Notes under the pieces: generated by a model
What the model was told of the DNA's origin: nothing
The model's input: only the letters and a program-made list of their open reading frames with translations
The model's database searches: none
Assembly (NCBI GenBank): GCA_049316905.1
Contig: JBMOJH010000038.1
Location: forward strand, 1-29,672
Length of the DNA: 29,672 nt
From: CAIPVR01 sp049316905
Lineage (GTDB): Bacteria > Actinomycetota > Acidimicrobiia > Acidimicrobiales > Microtrichaceae
Reading direction: 5' to 3'
Made by a program: the position numbers and the translations under genes
Shown: positions 23,474 through 29,672 of the stretch, piece by piece
How the letters are laid out: each line of letters begins with the position of its first letter
Numbering within the stretch: the stretch's first letter is position 1

Positions 23474-24106
23474 CTAGCCCTCGTCGCTTCGGGCGGTCCC
23501 GGCACCCTCGGCCCCGTCGGACGCCCGCACGTCACCACCCGGCCCACGATCCGTGAGCCCTCGTTCGGCGGCGAAATCGTGCAACGACCGCTGCAGGGCT
23601 TTTCTTCCACGGTGGAGCCGACTCATCACCGTCCCGATCGGAACGTCGACGATCTCGGCGATCTCCTTGTAGGAGAAGCCCTCCACGTCGGCCAGCAGGA
23701 CGGCCATCCGGAACTGCTCGGGAAGGGCCTCGATGGCGTCCTTCACCTCGGTCTCGGTGAACATGTCCATCAGCTCGTCCTCGGCGCTGCGGCCGAGGGA
23801 CGCCGCTTCCAGGCCCCCCAGCCGCTTGTAGAGGTAGAGGTCCTCCACGTCGTCCAGGTCGGTCTGCTCGGGCCGGCGCTGCTTGGCCCGGTAGGTGTTG
23901 ATGAACGTGTTCGTCAGGATGCGGTACATCCAGGCGCGGAGGTTCGTGCCCTCCGTGAAGGAGCCGAACCCGCGGTAGGCGCGGACGAAGGTCTCCTGGA
24001 GGAGGTCCTCGGCGTCGGCCTGGTTGCGCGTCATCCGCATCGCCGCAGCGAACAGCTGGTCGACGTAGGGCGCGACCTGATCGGTGAAGGTCCCCTGGTC
24101 GGCCAT
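23474..24106 (-). CDS. sigR: ECF sigma factor of the SigR/SigH (oxidative stress) group
   Basis: A 210-residue group 4 sigma factor. Region 2 reads AAMRMTRNQADAEDLLQETFVRAYRGFGSFTEGTNLRAWMYRILTNTFINTYR in sense and closely follows SigR/SigH. A linker leads to region 4 (ALPEQFRMAVLLADVEGFSYKEIAEIVDVPIGTVMSRLHRGRKAL), with its helix-turn-helix. The C-terminus is a disordered Gly/Asp tail. ATG 24106 is preferred; GTG 24127 would add seven residues. It is followed by an RsrA-like anti-sigma gene. TACCCT lies 9 nt before the ATG. I did not find a convincing GGAAT-N18-GTT autoregulatory promoter in the short upstream gap. Confidence 0.93.
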   Translation of the reverse strand: MADQGTFTDQVAPYVDQLFAAAMRMTRNQADAEDLLQETFVRAYRGFGSFTEGTNLRAWMYRILTNTFINTYRAKQRRPEQTDLDDVEDLYLYKRLGGLEAASLGRSAEDELMDMFTETEVKDAIEALPEQFRMAVLLADVEGFSYKEIAEIVDVPIGTVMSRLHRGRKALQRSLHDFAAERGLTDRGPGGDVRASDGAEGAGTARSDEG

Positions 24107-24169
24107 CCGGCGTGAAGGGTAGGCCACGCCACGGCGCCACGGCGCCGCAGGGGTCCGCCGGAGTGGGCG

Positions 24170-24301
24170 CTAGCTGCGGAGGCGGTTCGCGGCCGTGGGG
24201 TAGAAGTCCTGGCGGCGGATCCACTTCCCGCAGTGGCTGCACCGGGTCGCGGCGCCTGCGCACAGGCCCCGGCAGTGGCGGCACTCCGTCGTGCTGCTCA
24301 T
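24170..24301 (-). CDS. Small double-CxxC zinc-ribbon protein (43 residues)
   Basis: A 43-residue basic protein with two CxxC knuckles, ECRHCRG and RCSHCGKWIRRQD, ending TAANRLRS; this is a minimal zinc ribbon. The start is ATG 24301, with an ideal GGAGG Shine-Dalgarno 6 nt upstream. The longer open frame above it is not needed. No partner domain is present, so DNA, RNA or protein binding cannot be told apart. It lies 63 nt upstream of sigR on the same strand and diverges from the ferritin-like gene. The resemblance is to zinc-ribbon heads of larger proteins; it may be an orphan adaptor. Confidence 0.72.
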   Translation of the reverse strand: MSSTTECRHCRGLCAGAATRCSHCGKWIRRQDFYPTAANRLRS

Positions 24302-24317
24302 GGCTGACCTCCGAGTC

Positions 24318-24337
24318 GGACGGCACCGTTGCCGTCC
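24318..24337. promoter_or_regulatory. Perfect hairpin in the 5' region of the zinc-ribbon gene
   Basis: GGACGGCA (24318-24325), CCGT loop, TGCCGTCC (24330-24337) form an 8-bp perfect stem with a 4-nt loop. It lies immediately upstream of the Shine-Dalgarno of the zinc-ribbon gene. It may be an operator or an mRNA leader structure. Confidence 0.5.
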
Positions 24338-24431
24338 TGTCGTGCCGACCACCGTGCCGTGCCCGGCCCGCTGCGTCAACACCCTCCCGTCGGCAGATGT
24401 GCCCGCCCGCTGAGGATCCGCCGCGTTGGCC

Positions 24432-24461
24432 TACGCTGGTCGGCACCGATCCCGAGGGGGG
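24432..24461 (+). promoter_or_regulatory. Promoter -10 and strong Shine-Dalgarno of the ferritin-like gene
   Basis: TACGCT (24432-24437) is a plausible -10 element. The purine run GAGGGGGG (about 24454-24461) lies 5 nt before the ATG at 24467 and fixes that start. Confidence 0.45.
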
Positions 24462-24466
24462 AACCG

Positions 24467-25648
24467 ATGGACGACAGCCACACCACCGCGCCGGTCGAGC
24501 CCGCGAGCGGCGACCAGCTCTCCGAGGCCGAGGTGGAGGAGATCGTCACCCTCGGCCGCAGCCTCATGGGCGACGAGCACGCCATCCGCAGCGCCGGCGA
24601 CATCGCCTTCACCTGGGACTACGCCCGCACCCGGCCCGGGCTGTCCAAGCTCTACGAGAAGGCCAAGTCGTCGCAGTGGAACGGGTCGACCGACCTCCCG
24701 TGGGAGCTCGACGTGGACCAGGAGGCGATGGCGCGGGCCATGGTCGACTCACCCGCCTCGGCCCGCTTCCGCGAGGCCGCGGCCCGGCACCGCTCCGAGG
24801 TGACGCTCTGGGGTGAGGCCGAGTGGCTCCGCTTCGAGGTCGAGAACCAGAACGGCATGCTCAGCCAGTTCCTGCACGGGGAGCAGGGCGCGCTGCTCTG
24901 CACCTCGAAGCTCGTGGAGCAGGTGCCGTGGATCGACGCCAAGTACTACGCGGCCACCCAGGTGATGGACGAGGCCCGCCACGTGGAGGTCTTCGCCCGC
25001 TACCTCGACGAGAAGCTGTCGGGGCACCACCCGATCAACCCGCACCTCGGCCGCCTGCTCGACGCGATCCTGACCGACGAGCGCTGGGACATCACCTACC
25101 TCGGCATGCAGATCATGGTGGAGGGTCTGGCCCTCGCCGCGTTCGGGTTCATCCACGCGATGGCGCCCGAACCGCTGCTGACGAAGCTGCTGCGCTACGT
25201 GATGAGCGACGAGGCCCGCCACGTGGCCTTCGGAGTGCTGAGCCTGCAGGAGCTCTACGCCTCCATGAGCGCGGCGGAGCTGCGCGAGCGCCAGGAGTTC
25301 GCCTACGAGGCGGTGCTGCGCCTCCGTGACCGCTGGTTCCACACCGACGTGTGGGAGCAGATGGGCGTGGACCCGCGGCCGATCGTGCGGGCGATGATCG
25401 ACGAGCAGTCGGAGGAGGAACAGATGTTCCGCACCCTCCTCTTCTCGAAGATCGTCCCGAACTGCAAGAAGCTCGGCCTGCTCGACGCCGGCGACGGCTG
25501 GCTGCGCGAGCGCTTCGGCGAGCTCGGCATCCTCGGCTTCGAGGACTGGACCGACACCACCGACGAGTACGAACAGCTCGACGAGGTGGAGAAGGACCGT
25601 TCTGTGGAGAAGGACCGCTCTGTGGAGAACGACCGCGCCGCGGGCTGA
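24467..25648 (+). CDS. Ferritin-like di-iron carboxylate protein (putative oxidase/oxygenase)
   Basis: A 393-residue soluble protein. The four-helix di-iron ligand set is complete and regular: Glu139 in FLHGEQGAL, Glu169 and His172 in MDEARHVEVFARYL, Glu219 in IMVEGLALAAFGF, and Glu249 and His252 in SDEARHVAFGVL. This E, ExxH, E, ExxH arrangement, with both ExxH inside DEARH, is that of ferritin-like oxygenases, R2-like oxidases and related actinobacterial proteins of unknown substrate. No signal peptide or membrane helix is present. The C-terminus ends in an 18-bp tandem repeat coding for VEKDRS units. The start is ATG 24467, 5 nt after a strong Shine-Dalgarno. It appears to be a single-gene transcript between divergent and convergent neighbours, so context gives little help with the substrate. 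Confidence 0.85.
   Translation: MDDSHTTAPVEPASGDQLSEAEVEEIVTLGRSLMGDEHAIRSAGDIAFTWDYARTRPGLSKLYEKAKSSQWNGSTDLPWELDVDQEAMARAMVDSPASARFREAAARHRSEVTLWGEAEWLRFEVENQNGMLSQFLHGEQGALLCTSKLVEQVPWIDAKYYAATQVMDEARHVEVFARYLDEKLSGHHPINPHLGRLLDAILTDERWDITYLGMQIMVEGLALAAFGFIHAMAPEPLLTKLLRYVMSDEARHVAFGVLSLQELYASMSAAELRERQEFAYEAVLRLRDRWFHTDVWEQMGVDPRPIVRAMIDEQSEEEQMFRTLLFSKIVPNCKKLGLLDAGDGWLRERFGELGILGFEDWTDTTDEYEQLDEVEKDRSVEKDRSVENDRAAG
25586..25636 (+). repeat. In-frame 18-bp tandem repeat at the C-terminus of the ferritin-like gene
   Basis: Two full units (25586-25603 and 25604-25621) and a 15-nt third copy (25622-25636) encode VEKDRS, VEKDRS and VENDR. The first two differ at a single base (cgttct versus cgctct). 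This is a recent slippage-type expansion in a charged tail. Confidence 0.85.
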
Positions 25649-25698
25649 ACCGCCACGGTGACCCGATGGTGGATCACCGCCGGGGTTGCATGCGGGCT

Positions 25699-25736
25699 GC
25701 CAGGAGGGCTCGGCTCTCCCCCGTCACCCTCCTGGC
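25699..25736 (+). terminator. Hairpin downstream of the ferritin-like gene
   Basis: GCCAGGAGGG (25699-25708) and CCCTCCTGGC (25727-25736) form a perfect 10-bp stem with an 18-nt loop, about 50 nt after the stop codon. No T-tract follows, as is common for actinobacterial terminators. Confidence 0.5.
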
Positions 25737-25809
25737 GACCCACCGCCCATGCAGCGTGCACCGATCGGCGCGGGCCGTCCATCGCGATCCGGTGACGATC
25801 CGGTGAAGA

Positions 25810-25852
25810 AGCCCGGTTCGCGAACCGGGCTCACACCGGGAGCCGCTCCCGG
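25810..25852. terminator. Paired hairpins, probable bidirectional terminator between convergent genes
   Basis: AGCCCGGTTCG/CGAACCGGGCT (25810-25831) is a perfect 22-nt palindrome. It is followed by CCGGGAG-CCG-CTCCCGG (25836-25852), a 7-bp stem with a 3-nt loop. They lie 20 nt past the stop of the minus-strand surface-protein gene and downstream of the plus-strand ferritin-like gene. A direct repeat GATCCGGTGA precedes them. Confidence 0.6.
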
Positions 25853-25872
25853 CACGGCCGGGGACGGCCGGT

Positions 25873-26754
25873 TCAGTCGGCGGCGGGCGTCGGGCGACGG
25901 CGGCGGGCCAGCAGGCCGAGGCCGAGGCCCACGGCCACCAGGACCAACCCGAGGCGGGTGAGGTCGCCGTTGCCGCTGCCGGTGAAGGCCAGCGAGGAAC
26001 CGCCGGTGGAGGTGCCGTTCGTGGCCGAGATACCGGCCACCGCAGCCGTGGGACCGGGCGTGGTGTTGATCGTGGTGGCGCCGGCCACCGCGGCCGTGGT
26101 GGTGGTCTGCACCGTGGAGGTGGGCAGCACCGTCGGGGTGGTGGACGACGTCGGCGAGTTCGGGGTGGTCGACGAGGTGGTGCTGCTGGTGGTGCTGCTG
26201 GTGGTGGTGCTCGACGTGGTCGTGGTCGGGCACTCGGGCCCGTCACCGAAGTACTGCAGGGCGGTACCGGGATCGGTGGGGAACAGCAGCGGGCCGTGCC
26301 AGGCCCCGTCCGGGGAGATCACCTGCGGCGAGGCGCCGGTGATCACGTCGAACTGCACCGGGTCGCACGCCTTGTCGAAGCGCACCACCACCACACCCGG
26401 ATCCTTCAGGGTGAAGTCGACCCGCTCGACGAGGCGCTGGGGCCAGGCCACGCCCTTGCCCGGCATCGCGTACACGACCGCAGCAGCCTGGACCGGTTCG
26501 CACAGCGGCGCGGAGATCTGGATACGCAGGCTGAATGCCTGAGGGGTGTTCTGCACCACGTTGCTGAGGGCCAGCAACGCAGGGAGGCAGGGTTCCTCGG
26601 AGGGCGACACGTCCTCGGTGATGGTGACCGCGCTCGTCTCCGACGGCACGGACACCGCCGGGCCGTCGGGGTTCTCGGCGGCGGCCGCGACCCCCGTGAC
26701 GGCGAGCGACGCCATGGCGGCAGCAACAGCCAGGACGCTCAGACGCTTCAACAT
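25873..26754 (-). CDS. Secreted Thr/Ser-rich surface protein with LAxTG-type sorting signal
   Basis: A 293-residue exported protein. It has a signal peptide (MLKRLSVLAVAAAMASLAVTGVAAAAE, cleavage near 26) and an exported domain of about 150 residues containing five Cys, including EEPCLPAL, APLCEPV, KACDPVQ and GPECPTT. A Thr/Ser stalk (177-220) is followed by a Thr/Ala/Gly region. The C-terminal wall-sorting module is SLAFTGSG (LAFTG at 255-259), a hydrophobic helix (266-284) and ARRRR. LAxTG is the motif of actinobacterial class E sortase substrates. No sortase gene is in the window. The start is ATG 26754, with GGAGGG 5 nt upstream. The ATG at 26758 is out of frame. The function of the exported domain is unknown; the stalk is a likely O-glycosylation region. 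Confidence 0.88.
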   Translation of the reverse strand: MLKRLSVLAVAAAMASLAVTGVAAAAENPDGPAVSVPSETSAVTITEDVSPSEEPCLPALLALSNVVQNTPQAFSLRIQISAPLCEPVQAAAVVYAMPGKGVAWPQRLVERVDFTLKDPGVVVVRFDKACDPVQFDVITGASPQVISPDGAWHGPLLFPTDPGTALQYFGDGPECPTTTTSSTTTSSTTSSTTSSTTPNSPTSSTTPTVLPTSTVQTTTTAAVAGATTINTTPGPTAAVAGISATNGTSTGGSSLAFTGSGNGDLTRLGLVLVAVGLGLGLLARRRRPTPAAD

Positions 26755-26816
26755 TCATGCCCTCCAGACACCGAGGATCCCCAGCACCAGGATCTCCGGC
26801 TCGCATCGACGGGCGA

Positions 26817-26852
26817 AAGGTACCCCGAATCCGCTCGATCGAACAGGATTCG
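26817..26852 (-). promoter_or_regulatory. Possible promoter and small palindrome before the LAxTG protein gene
   Basis: TACCTT (26822-26817, minus strand) is a -10 candidate about 60 nt before the ATG. Just upstream, CGAATCC (26826-26832) and GGATTCG (26846-26852) form a 7-bp inverted repeat with a 13-nt spacer. It could be an operator overlapping the promoter, or the tail of the upstream RCC1 gene's terminator. Confidence 0.3.
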
Positions 26853-26889
26853 CCGCCGGGGAGCACCACCCGGGCCGGGTCCTGCCACC

Positions 26890-28176
26890 TCAGAGGCCGG
26901 TGACCGCGATCTGGATCGTGGAGCCGGCGCCGCCGTTCGGGCCGAGCTGGCCGCTCGCGTTGTCGCCCCAGCACCAGACCTGGTTGACCTGTCGGCTGGC
27001 GCAGGTGTGGGCGTCGCCCGCGGCCACCGACGTGCCGGCCGCGAAGTACGTCACCGGGGCCGCGGTGGAGCGGGTGGTGGTGAGGCCGTCGCCGAGCTGG
27101 CCGACGTCGTCGCGTCCCCAGCACTGGGCGGTGCCGTTCGACAGGACCGCGCAGGTGTGGTCGGCACCGCCGTCCACGGCGATCGCCCCGGTGATCCCGA
27201 GCACCGGCCGCGGCACGTTGGAGTTGATGTTCGGTGGGGGCGGGTCGCCCTCCTGGGGCGGCGGGGGCAGGACGGCGCCGTCGCCGAGCTGGCCGTAGAT
27301 GTTCTCGCCCCAGCACTGCACGAGGCCGCCCGCGGTGCGCACGCAGCTGTGGGAGGCACCGGCGGTCACCGCGGCGGGGGCGCTCACCCCCGACACGACG
27401 CGGGGCACGTTGGCATCGCCGTTGGTGCCGTCGCCGAGCTGGCCACTCACGTTCGCACCCCAGCACTTCACCGCACCGGCGGCCACCGCGCAGGTGTGCG
27501 CGTCACCGGCCGCGATGGACGTGGTGCCGCTCAGGCCGCTGACGCTTCGGGGCGTGCTGGCGGAGGTGTTGGAGCCGGTGCCGAGCTGGCCGCTGAAGTT
27601 GTCGCCCCAGCACGAGGCACCACCGGTGGAGCGGATCACGCAGGTGTGGGAGCCGCCGGCGGTCACGTCGACCGCCGGAGCGGGAAGGTTGAACACCGCG
27701 ACCGGCACGCTCGAGTTGGTGGTGCTGCCGTCGCCGAGCTGGCCGCTCGCGTTGTTGCCCCAGCACCACACGGTCTGGTCGGTGCGGATCGCACAGGTGT
27801 GGTCACCGCCCGCCGCGATCCGGGTCACCCCGGTGAGGCCCCCCACCACCACCGGGGTGGCCGAGCTGGTCGTGGTGCCGTCGCCGAGCTGACCGAAGGA
27901 GTTGCCGCCCCAGCAGCGCACGGTGCCGTCGGTGCGCAGGAAGCAGTTGTGCTGCCGCCCGGCCACGACGGTGCCCGCGACCCCGGCGCCGGGGATCGAG
28001 GTGGTGGTGGTCGTCGTGGTGCTGCCGCCGGGCACCGACGACGTGGTCGTGGTCGTGGTGCCACCGCCGCCCCCCGGGGCGGGGGCGCAGGCCGCCACGA
28101 CCAGGGCGATGGCGGCCGACGCCAGGACGACGACCGTCCGGAGGTTCCGCCGCGCCGTCACGTCAGACCCGGTCAT
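26890..28176 (-). CDS. RCC1-repeat lipoprotein (seven-bladed beta-propeller)
   Basis: A 428-residue exported protein. The N-terminus has a lipoprotein signal with the modified Cys at about 30 (ALVVAAC), followed by Gly/Thr-rich linkers (31-65). The rest is seven RCC1-type repeats, each with a blade ending of the form H-T-C, C-W-G, then GQLGDG (for example HTCAIRTDQTVWCWGNNASGQLG in part), which would close one propeller. Almost every blade has a Cys pair (HTC ... CWG), suggesting disulfides in an extracytoplasmic setting. ATG 28176 overlaps the PKD gene by 14 nt; GTG 28161 is an alternative just after that gene's stop. It is likely co-transcribed with the PKD protein. The ligand is unknown; bacterial secreted RCC1 proteins are poorly characterised. 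Confidence 0.9.
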   Translation of the reverse strand: MTGSDVTARRNLRTVVVLASAAIALVVAACAPAPGGGGGTTTTTTSSVPGGSTTTTTTTSIPGAGVAGTVVAGRQHNCFLRTDGTVRCWGGNSFGQLGDGTTTSSATPVVVGGLTGVTRIAAGGDHTCAIRTDQTVWCWGNNASGQLGDGSTTNSSVPVAVFNLPAPAVDVTAGGSHTCVIRSTGGASCWGDNFSGQLGTGSNTSASTPRSVSGLSGTTSIAAGDAHTCAVAAGAVKCWGANVSGQLGDGTNGDANVPRVVSGVSAPAAVTAGASHSCVRTAGGLVQCWGENIYGQLGDGAVLPPPPQEGDPPPPNINSNVPRPVLGITGAIAVDGGADHTCAVLSNGTAQCWGRDDVGQLGDGLTTTRSTAAPVTYFAAGTSVAAGDAHTCASRQVNQVWCWGDNASGQLGPNGGAGSTIQIAVTGL

Positions 28177-29672
28177 CGATCGTGAAGGACAGGTTGTACT
28201 GCTGGAACTGCGGCGTGAAGCCCACCGCCTGGCCCCGCACCGACGTGCCCGACGGGCGGCTCAGCGAACCCAGGAACATCGTCGAGGACACGTTGGCGAG
28301 GCCCGCTCCCGGGTCGTTGACGGTGATCGTGCCCAGGTAGGCGTTGAACCAGAGGAACCGGCTGAGGCTCACCGTCACCGTGCCGCTGGTACCGTAGTCG
28401 GCGGAACCCGACACCGTCTGCGGACCGAACTGGTCGCTCGAGATGAGGAGGTTCCCGCCGGTGACCGGCCCGTCGAAGCTGTAGCTCCGGGCCCCGGTGA
28501 ACTGAAGGCGCACCCGGTCACGGACCGGCTGGGGCGGGTCCACCACGATCTGCTCGGTCGTGGAGGACTTCGCGCCCCGGTTGTCGGTGACCGTCAGGGT
28601 GACGGTGAACGTGCCGGCCTGGGTGTAGGTCACCTGGGTCGACGAGCCCGTGGCCGTCTGGCCGTTGCCGAAGTCCCAGGCGTAGCTGACGATCGTGCCG
28701 TCGGGATCGGTGGAGCCCACCGAGTTCAGCGACACGAGCAGCGGCGCCGGGCCCGCGGTGGGCAGGGCGGTGATCGCCGCGACCGGCCGGATGTTGGCCG
28801 GCCCCGCCACCACCGTGGTGGTGGCCGTCCGCGAGGTGCCGCGGTTGTCGGTGACGGTCAGGCGGATCTGGTAGCTGCCCTGGGCCGTGTAGGTGGTCGA
28901 CGCCAGCGGGCCGGTGGCCGTCTGGCCGTTGCCGAAGTCCCACGCATAGCTCACGATCGAGCCGTCGGGGTCCACCGAGCCGGCACCGTTGACGCTGACC
29001 GCCAGCGGGGCGGCACCGGTCACGGCACTGGCCGCGATGTTCGGCACCGGGGGCTGGTTCGGCGGCGCCACCGTGACGGTGAGCGACTTCACGGCGGTGG
29101 CGCCGTCGTTGTCGGTCACGGTGAGGAGCACCGTGTAGGTGCCGGCGGTGTTGTAGACGGCGCTCGGGTTCGGGCTCGTGGAGGTGACCCCGTTGCCGAA
29201 GTTCCAGGCGTAACCGGTGATCGCGCCGTCGGCGTCGGAGGAGCCGGCGCTCGACAGCTGCACCAGCAGCGGCGCCACGCCGCTCGCCGGGGTCGCGGAG
29301 GCGTTGGCCACCGGCGACTGGTTCGGCGGACGGCTCACCACGATCTGGCGGGTGGCGGTGCCGGTGGCACCCCGGTTGTCGGTCACCACCAGGGTTGCGG
29401 TGTAGGTGCCCGGCAACGTGTACGTCACCGACGGGGTGGGTCCGCTGCCGTTCTGGCCGTTGCCGAAGTTCCAGGCGTACGAGGCGATCGAGCCGTCGAG
29501 GTCGACCGACCCCGAGCCGTCGAAGCCCACCGTCAGCGGCGCGGTGCCGCTGACGGCGCTGGCCTGCAGGTCCGCCGACGGCGCGATGTTGGGATCCGCC
29601 GAGACGTCGATGTTGACGCTCGAGGTCGCGGTGCCGCCCACGTTGTCGGTGACGGTCAGCGTGGCCACGTAG
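28163..29672 (-). CDS. PKD-domain repeat extracellular protein (N-terminus beyond window)
   Basis: The C-terminal 502 codons of a larger protein; the frame is open to the right edge, where it reads YVATLTVTDN, the end of another PKD domain. Four complete PKD domains follow, each with the order SGxAPLxV, D-x-DGxIxxYAWxFGNG, then YTxxGTYxxxLTVTDNxG. The repeat period is about 88 residues (264 bp), and the YAWDFGNGQTATG segments of the last two are nearly identical in DNA. After the last PKD (about residue 380 of the visible part) comes a ~115-residue domain that I do not recognise (RVRLQFTGARSYSFDG ... YNLSFTIDDRV), with no anchor motif. PKD domains are protein or carbohydrate interaction modules of secreted proteins. 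It overlaps the RCC1 lipoprotein gene by 14 nt. Confidence 0.9.
   Translation of the reverse strand, partial: YVATLTVTDNVGGTATSSVNIDVSADPNIAPSADLQASAVSGTAPLTVGFDGSGSVDLDGSIASYAWNFGNGQNGSGPTPSVTYTLPGTYTATLVVTDNRGATGTATRQIVVSRPPNQSPVANASATPASGVAPLLVQLSSAGSSDADGAITGYAWNFGNGVTSTSPNPSAVYNTAGTYTVLLTVTDNDGATAVKSLTVTVAPPNQPPVPNIAASAVTGAAPLAVSVNGAGSVDPDGSIVSYAWDFGNGQTATGPLASTTYTAQGSYQIRLTVTDNRGTSRTATTTVVAGPANIRPVAAITALPTAGPAPLLVSLNSVGSTDPDGTIVSYAWDFGNGQTATGSSTQVTYTQAGTFTVTLTVTDNRGAKSSTTEQIVVDPPQPVRDRVRLQFTGARSYSFDGPVTGGNLLISSDQFGPQTVSGSADYGTSGTVTVSLSRFLWFNAYLGTITVNDPGAGLANVSSTMFLGSLSRPSGTSVRGQAVGFTPQFQQYNLSFTIDDRV

Noticed and set aside
23474..24200. SigR-type GGAAT-N18-GTT autoregulatory promoter upstream of sigR
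   Set aside because: I looked for it in the short gap and found no convincing match.
24749..25342. 197-residue minus-strand frame inside the ferritin-like gene
   Set aside because: Antisense shadow; the sense strand carries the full di-iron ligand set.
26243..27466. Long minus-strand frame linking the RCC1 and surface-protein genes
   Set aside because: It is Arg/Pro/Gly-rich and out of frame with both genes, whose signal peptides and repeats are clear.
28640..28960. Repeated DNA in the PKD gene as a mobile or recombination repeat
   Set aside because: The repeats are explained by homologous PKD domains with a 264-bp period in one reading frame.

Overview
The window is GC-rich, densely packed chromosomal DNA from an actinobacterium. 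The gene set and order suggest a lineage outside the well-studied families, most likely class Acidimicrobiia; this is an inference from gene content, since no rRNA or other marker is present. The backbone resembles the mycobacterial chromosome segment clpC1-lysS-coaX-panC-(DUF2520)-folK-folB-folP-folE ... hpt-tilS-(DUF2342 metalloprotease), in the same order and relative orientation. Several genes are inserted: nadB/nadC, a phosphatase-like gene and a kinase-flippase gene. panD, lsr2 and ftsH, which occupy this stretch in mycobacteria, are not seen.

Layout. (1) 1-3.6 kb: the 5' part of clpC (minus) diverges from a long-chain polyprenyl diphosphate synthase (plus), which converges on a small ABM-fold monooxygenase. 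(2) 3.65-10.5 kb, all minus: nadC, coaX, lysS, an ABC ATPase and an FHA-HTH protein, then a transmembrane Ser/Thr kinase that probably has its own promoter. (3) 10.5-11.3 kb: a divergent spacer with a 20-bp-arm inverted repeat and a plus-strand winged-helix-like ORF that separates nadC from nadB. (4) 11.2-17.8 kb, all minus: one tightly coupled operon folE-folP-(phosphatase-like)-folB-folK-(DUF2520)-(unknown)-panC-nadB. (5) 17.9-20.3 kb, plus: a 792-residue membrane protein with a central kinase-like domain and a C-terminal LPG-synthase/flippase-like domain. (6) 20.3-23.1 kb, minus: hpt, tilS, an HExxH metalloprotease-family gene that seems to start at CTG, and a 50-residue membrane protein. 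(7) 23.1-24.3 kb, minus: a SigR/SigH-like sigma factor, its RsrA-like zinc anti-sigma factor, and a separate 43-residue double-CxxC zinc ribbon. (8) 24.5-25.6 kb, plus: a ferritin-like di-iron protein. (9) 25.9-29.7 kb, minus: exported proteins, namely a PKD-repeat protein (cut by the right edge), a seven-blade RCC1-type lipoprotein, and an LAxTG-anchored, Thr-rich surface protein.

How it works together. Regions 2 and 4 build cofactors: tetrahydrofolate (folE, folP, folB, folK), pantothenate and CoA (panC, coaX), and NAD (nadB, nadC). Most junctions are 4-nt GTGA/ATGA or 1-nt TGATG overlaps, implying translational coupling. The kinase and FHA protein form a plausible phospho-signalling pair. 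The sigma/anti-sigma pair is of the thiol-oxidative-stress type. Several genes without a Shine-Dalgarno have a TANNNT hexamer 6-8 nt before the start codon, suggesting leaderless transcripts.

The most interesting item is the gene at 15688-16200. It has the layout of a dual-specificity phosphatase, but the catalytic Cys of the HC(X)5R loop is Ser, and it sits inside the folate operon. No intergenic stretch exceeds 300 bases. No tRNA, rRNA, CRISPR array or insertion sequence was recognised.
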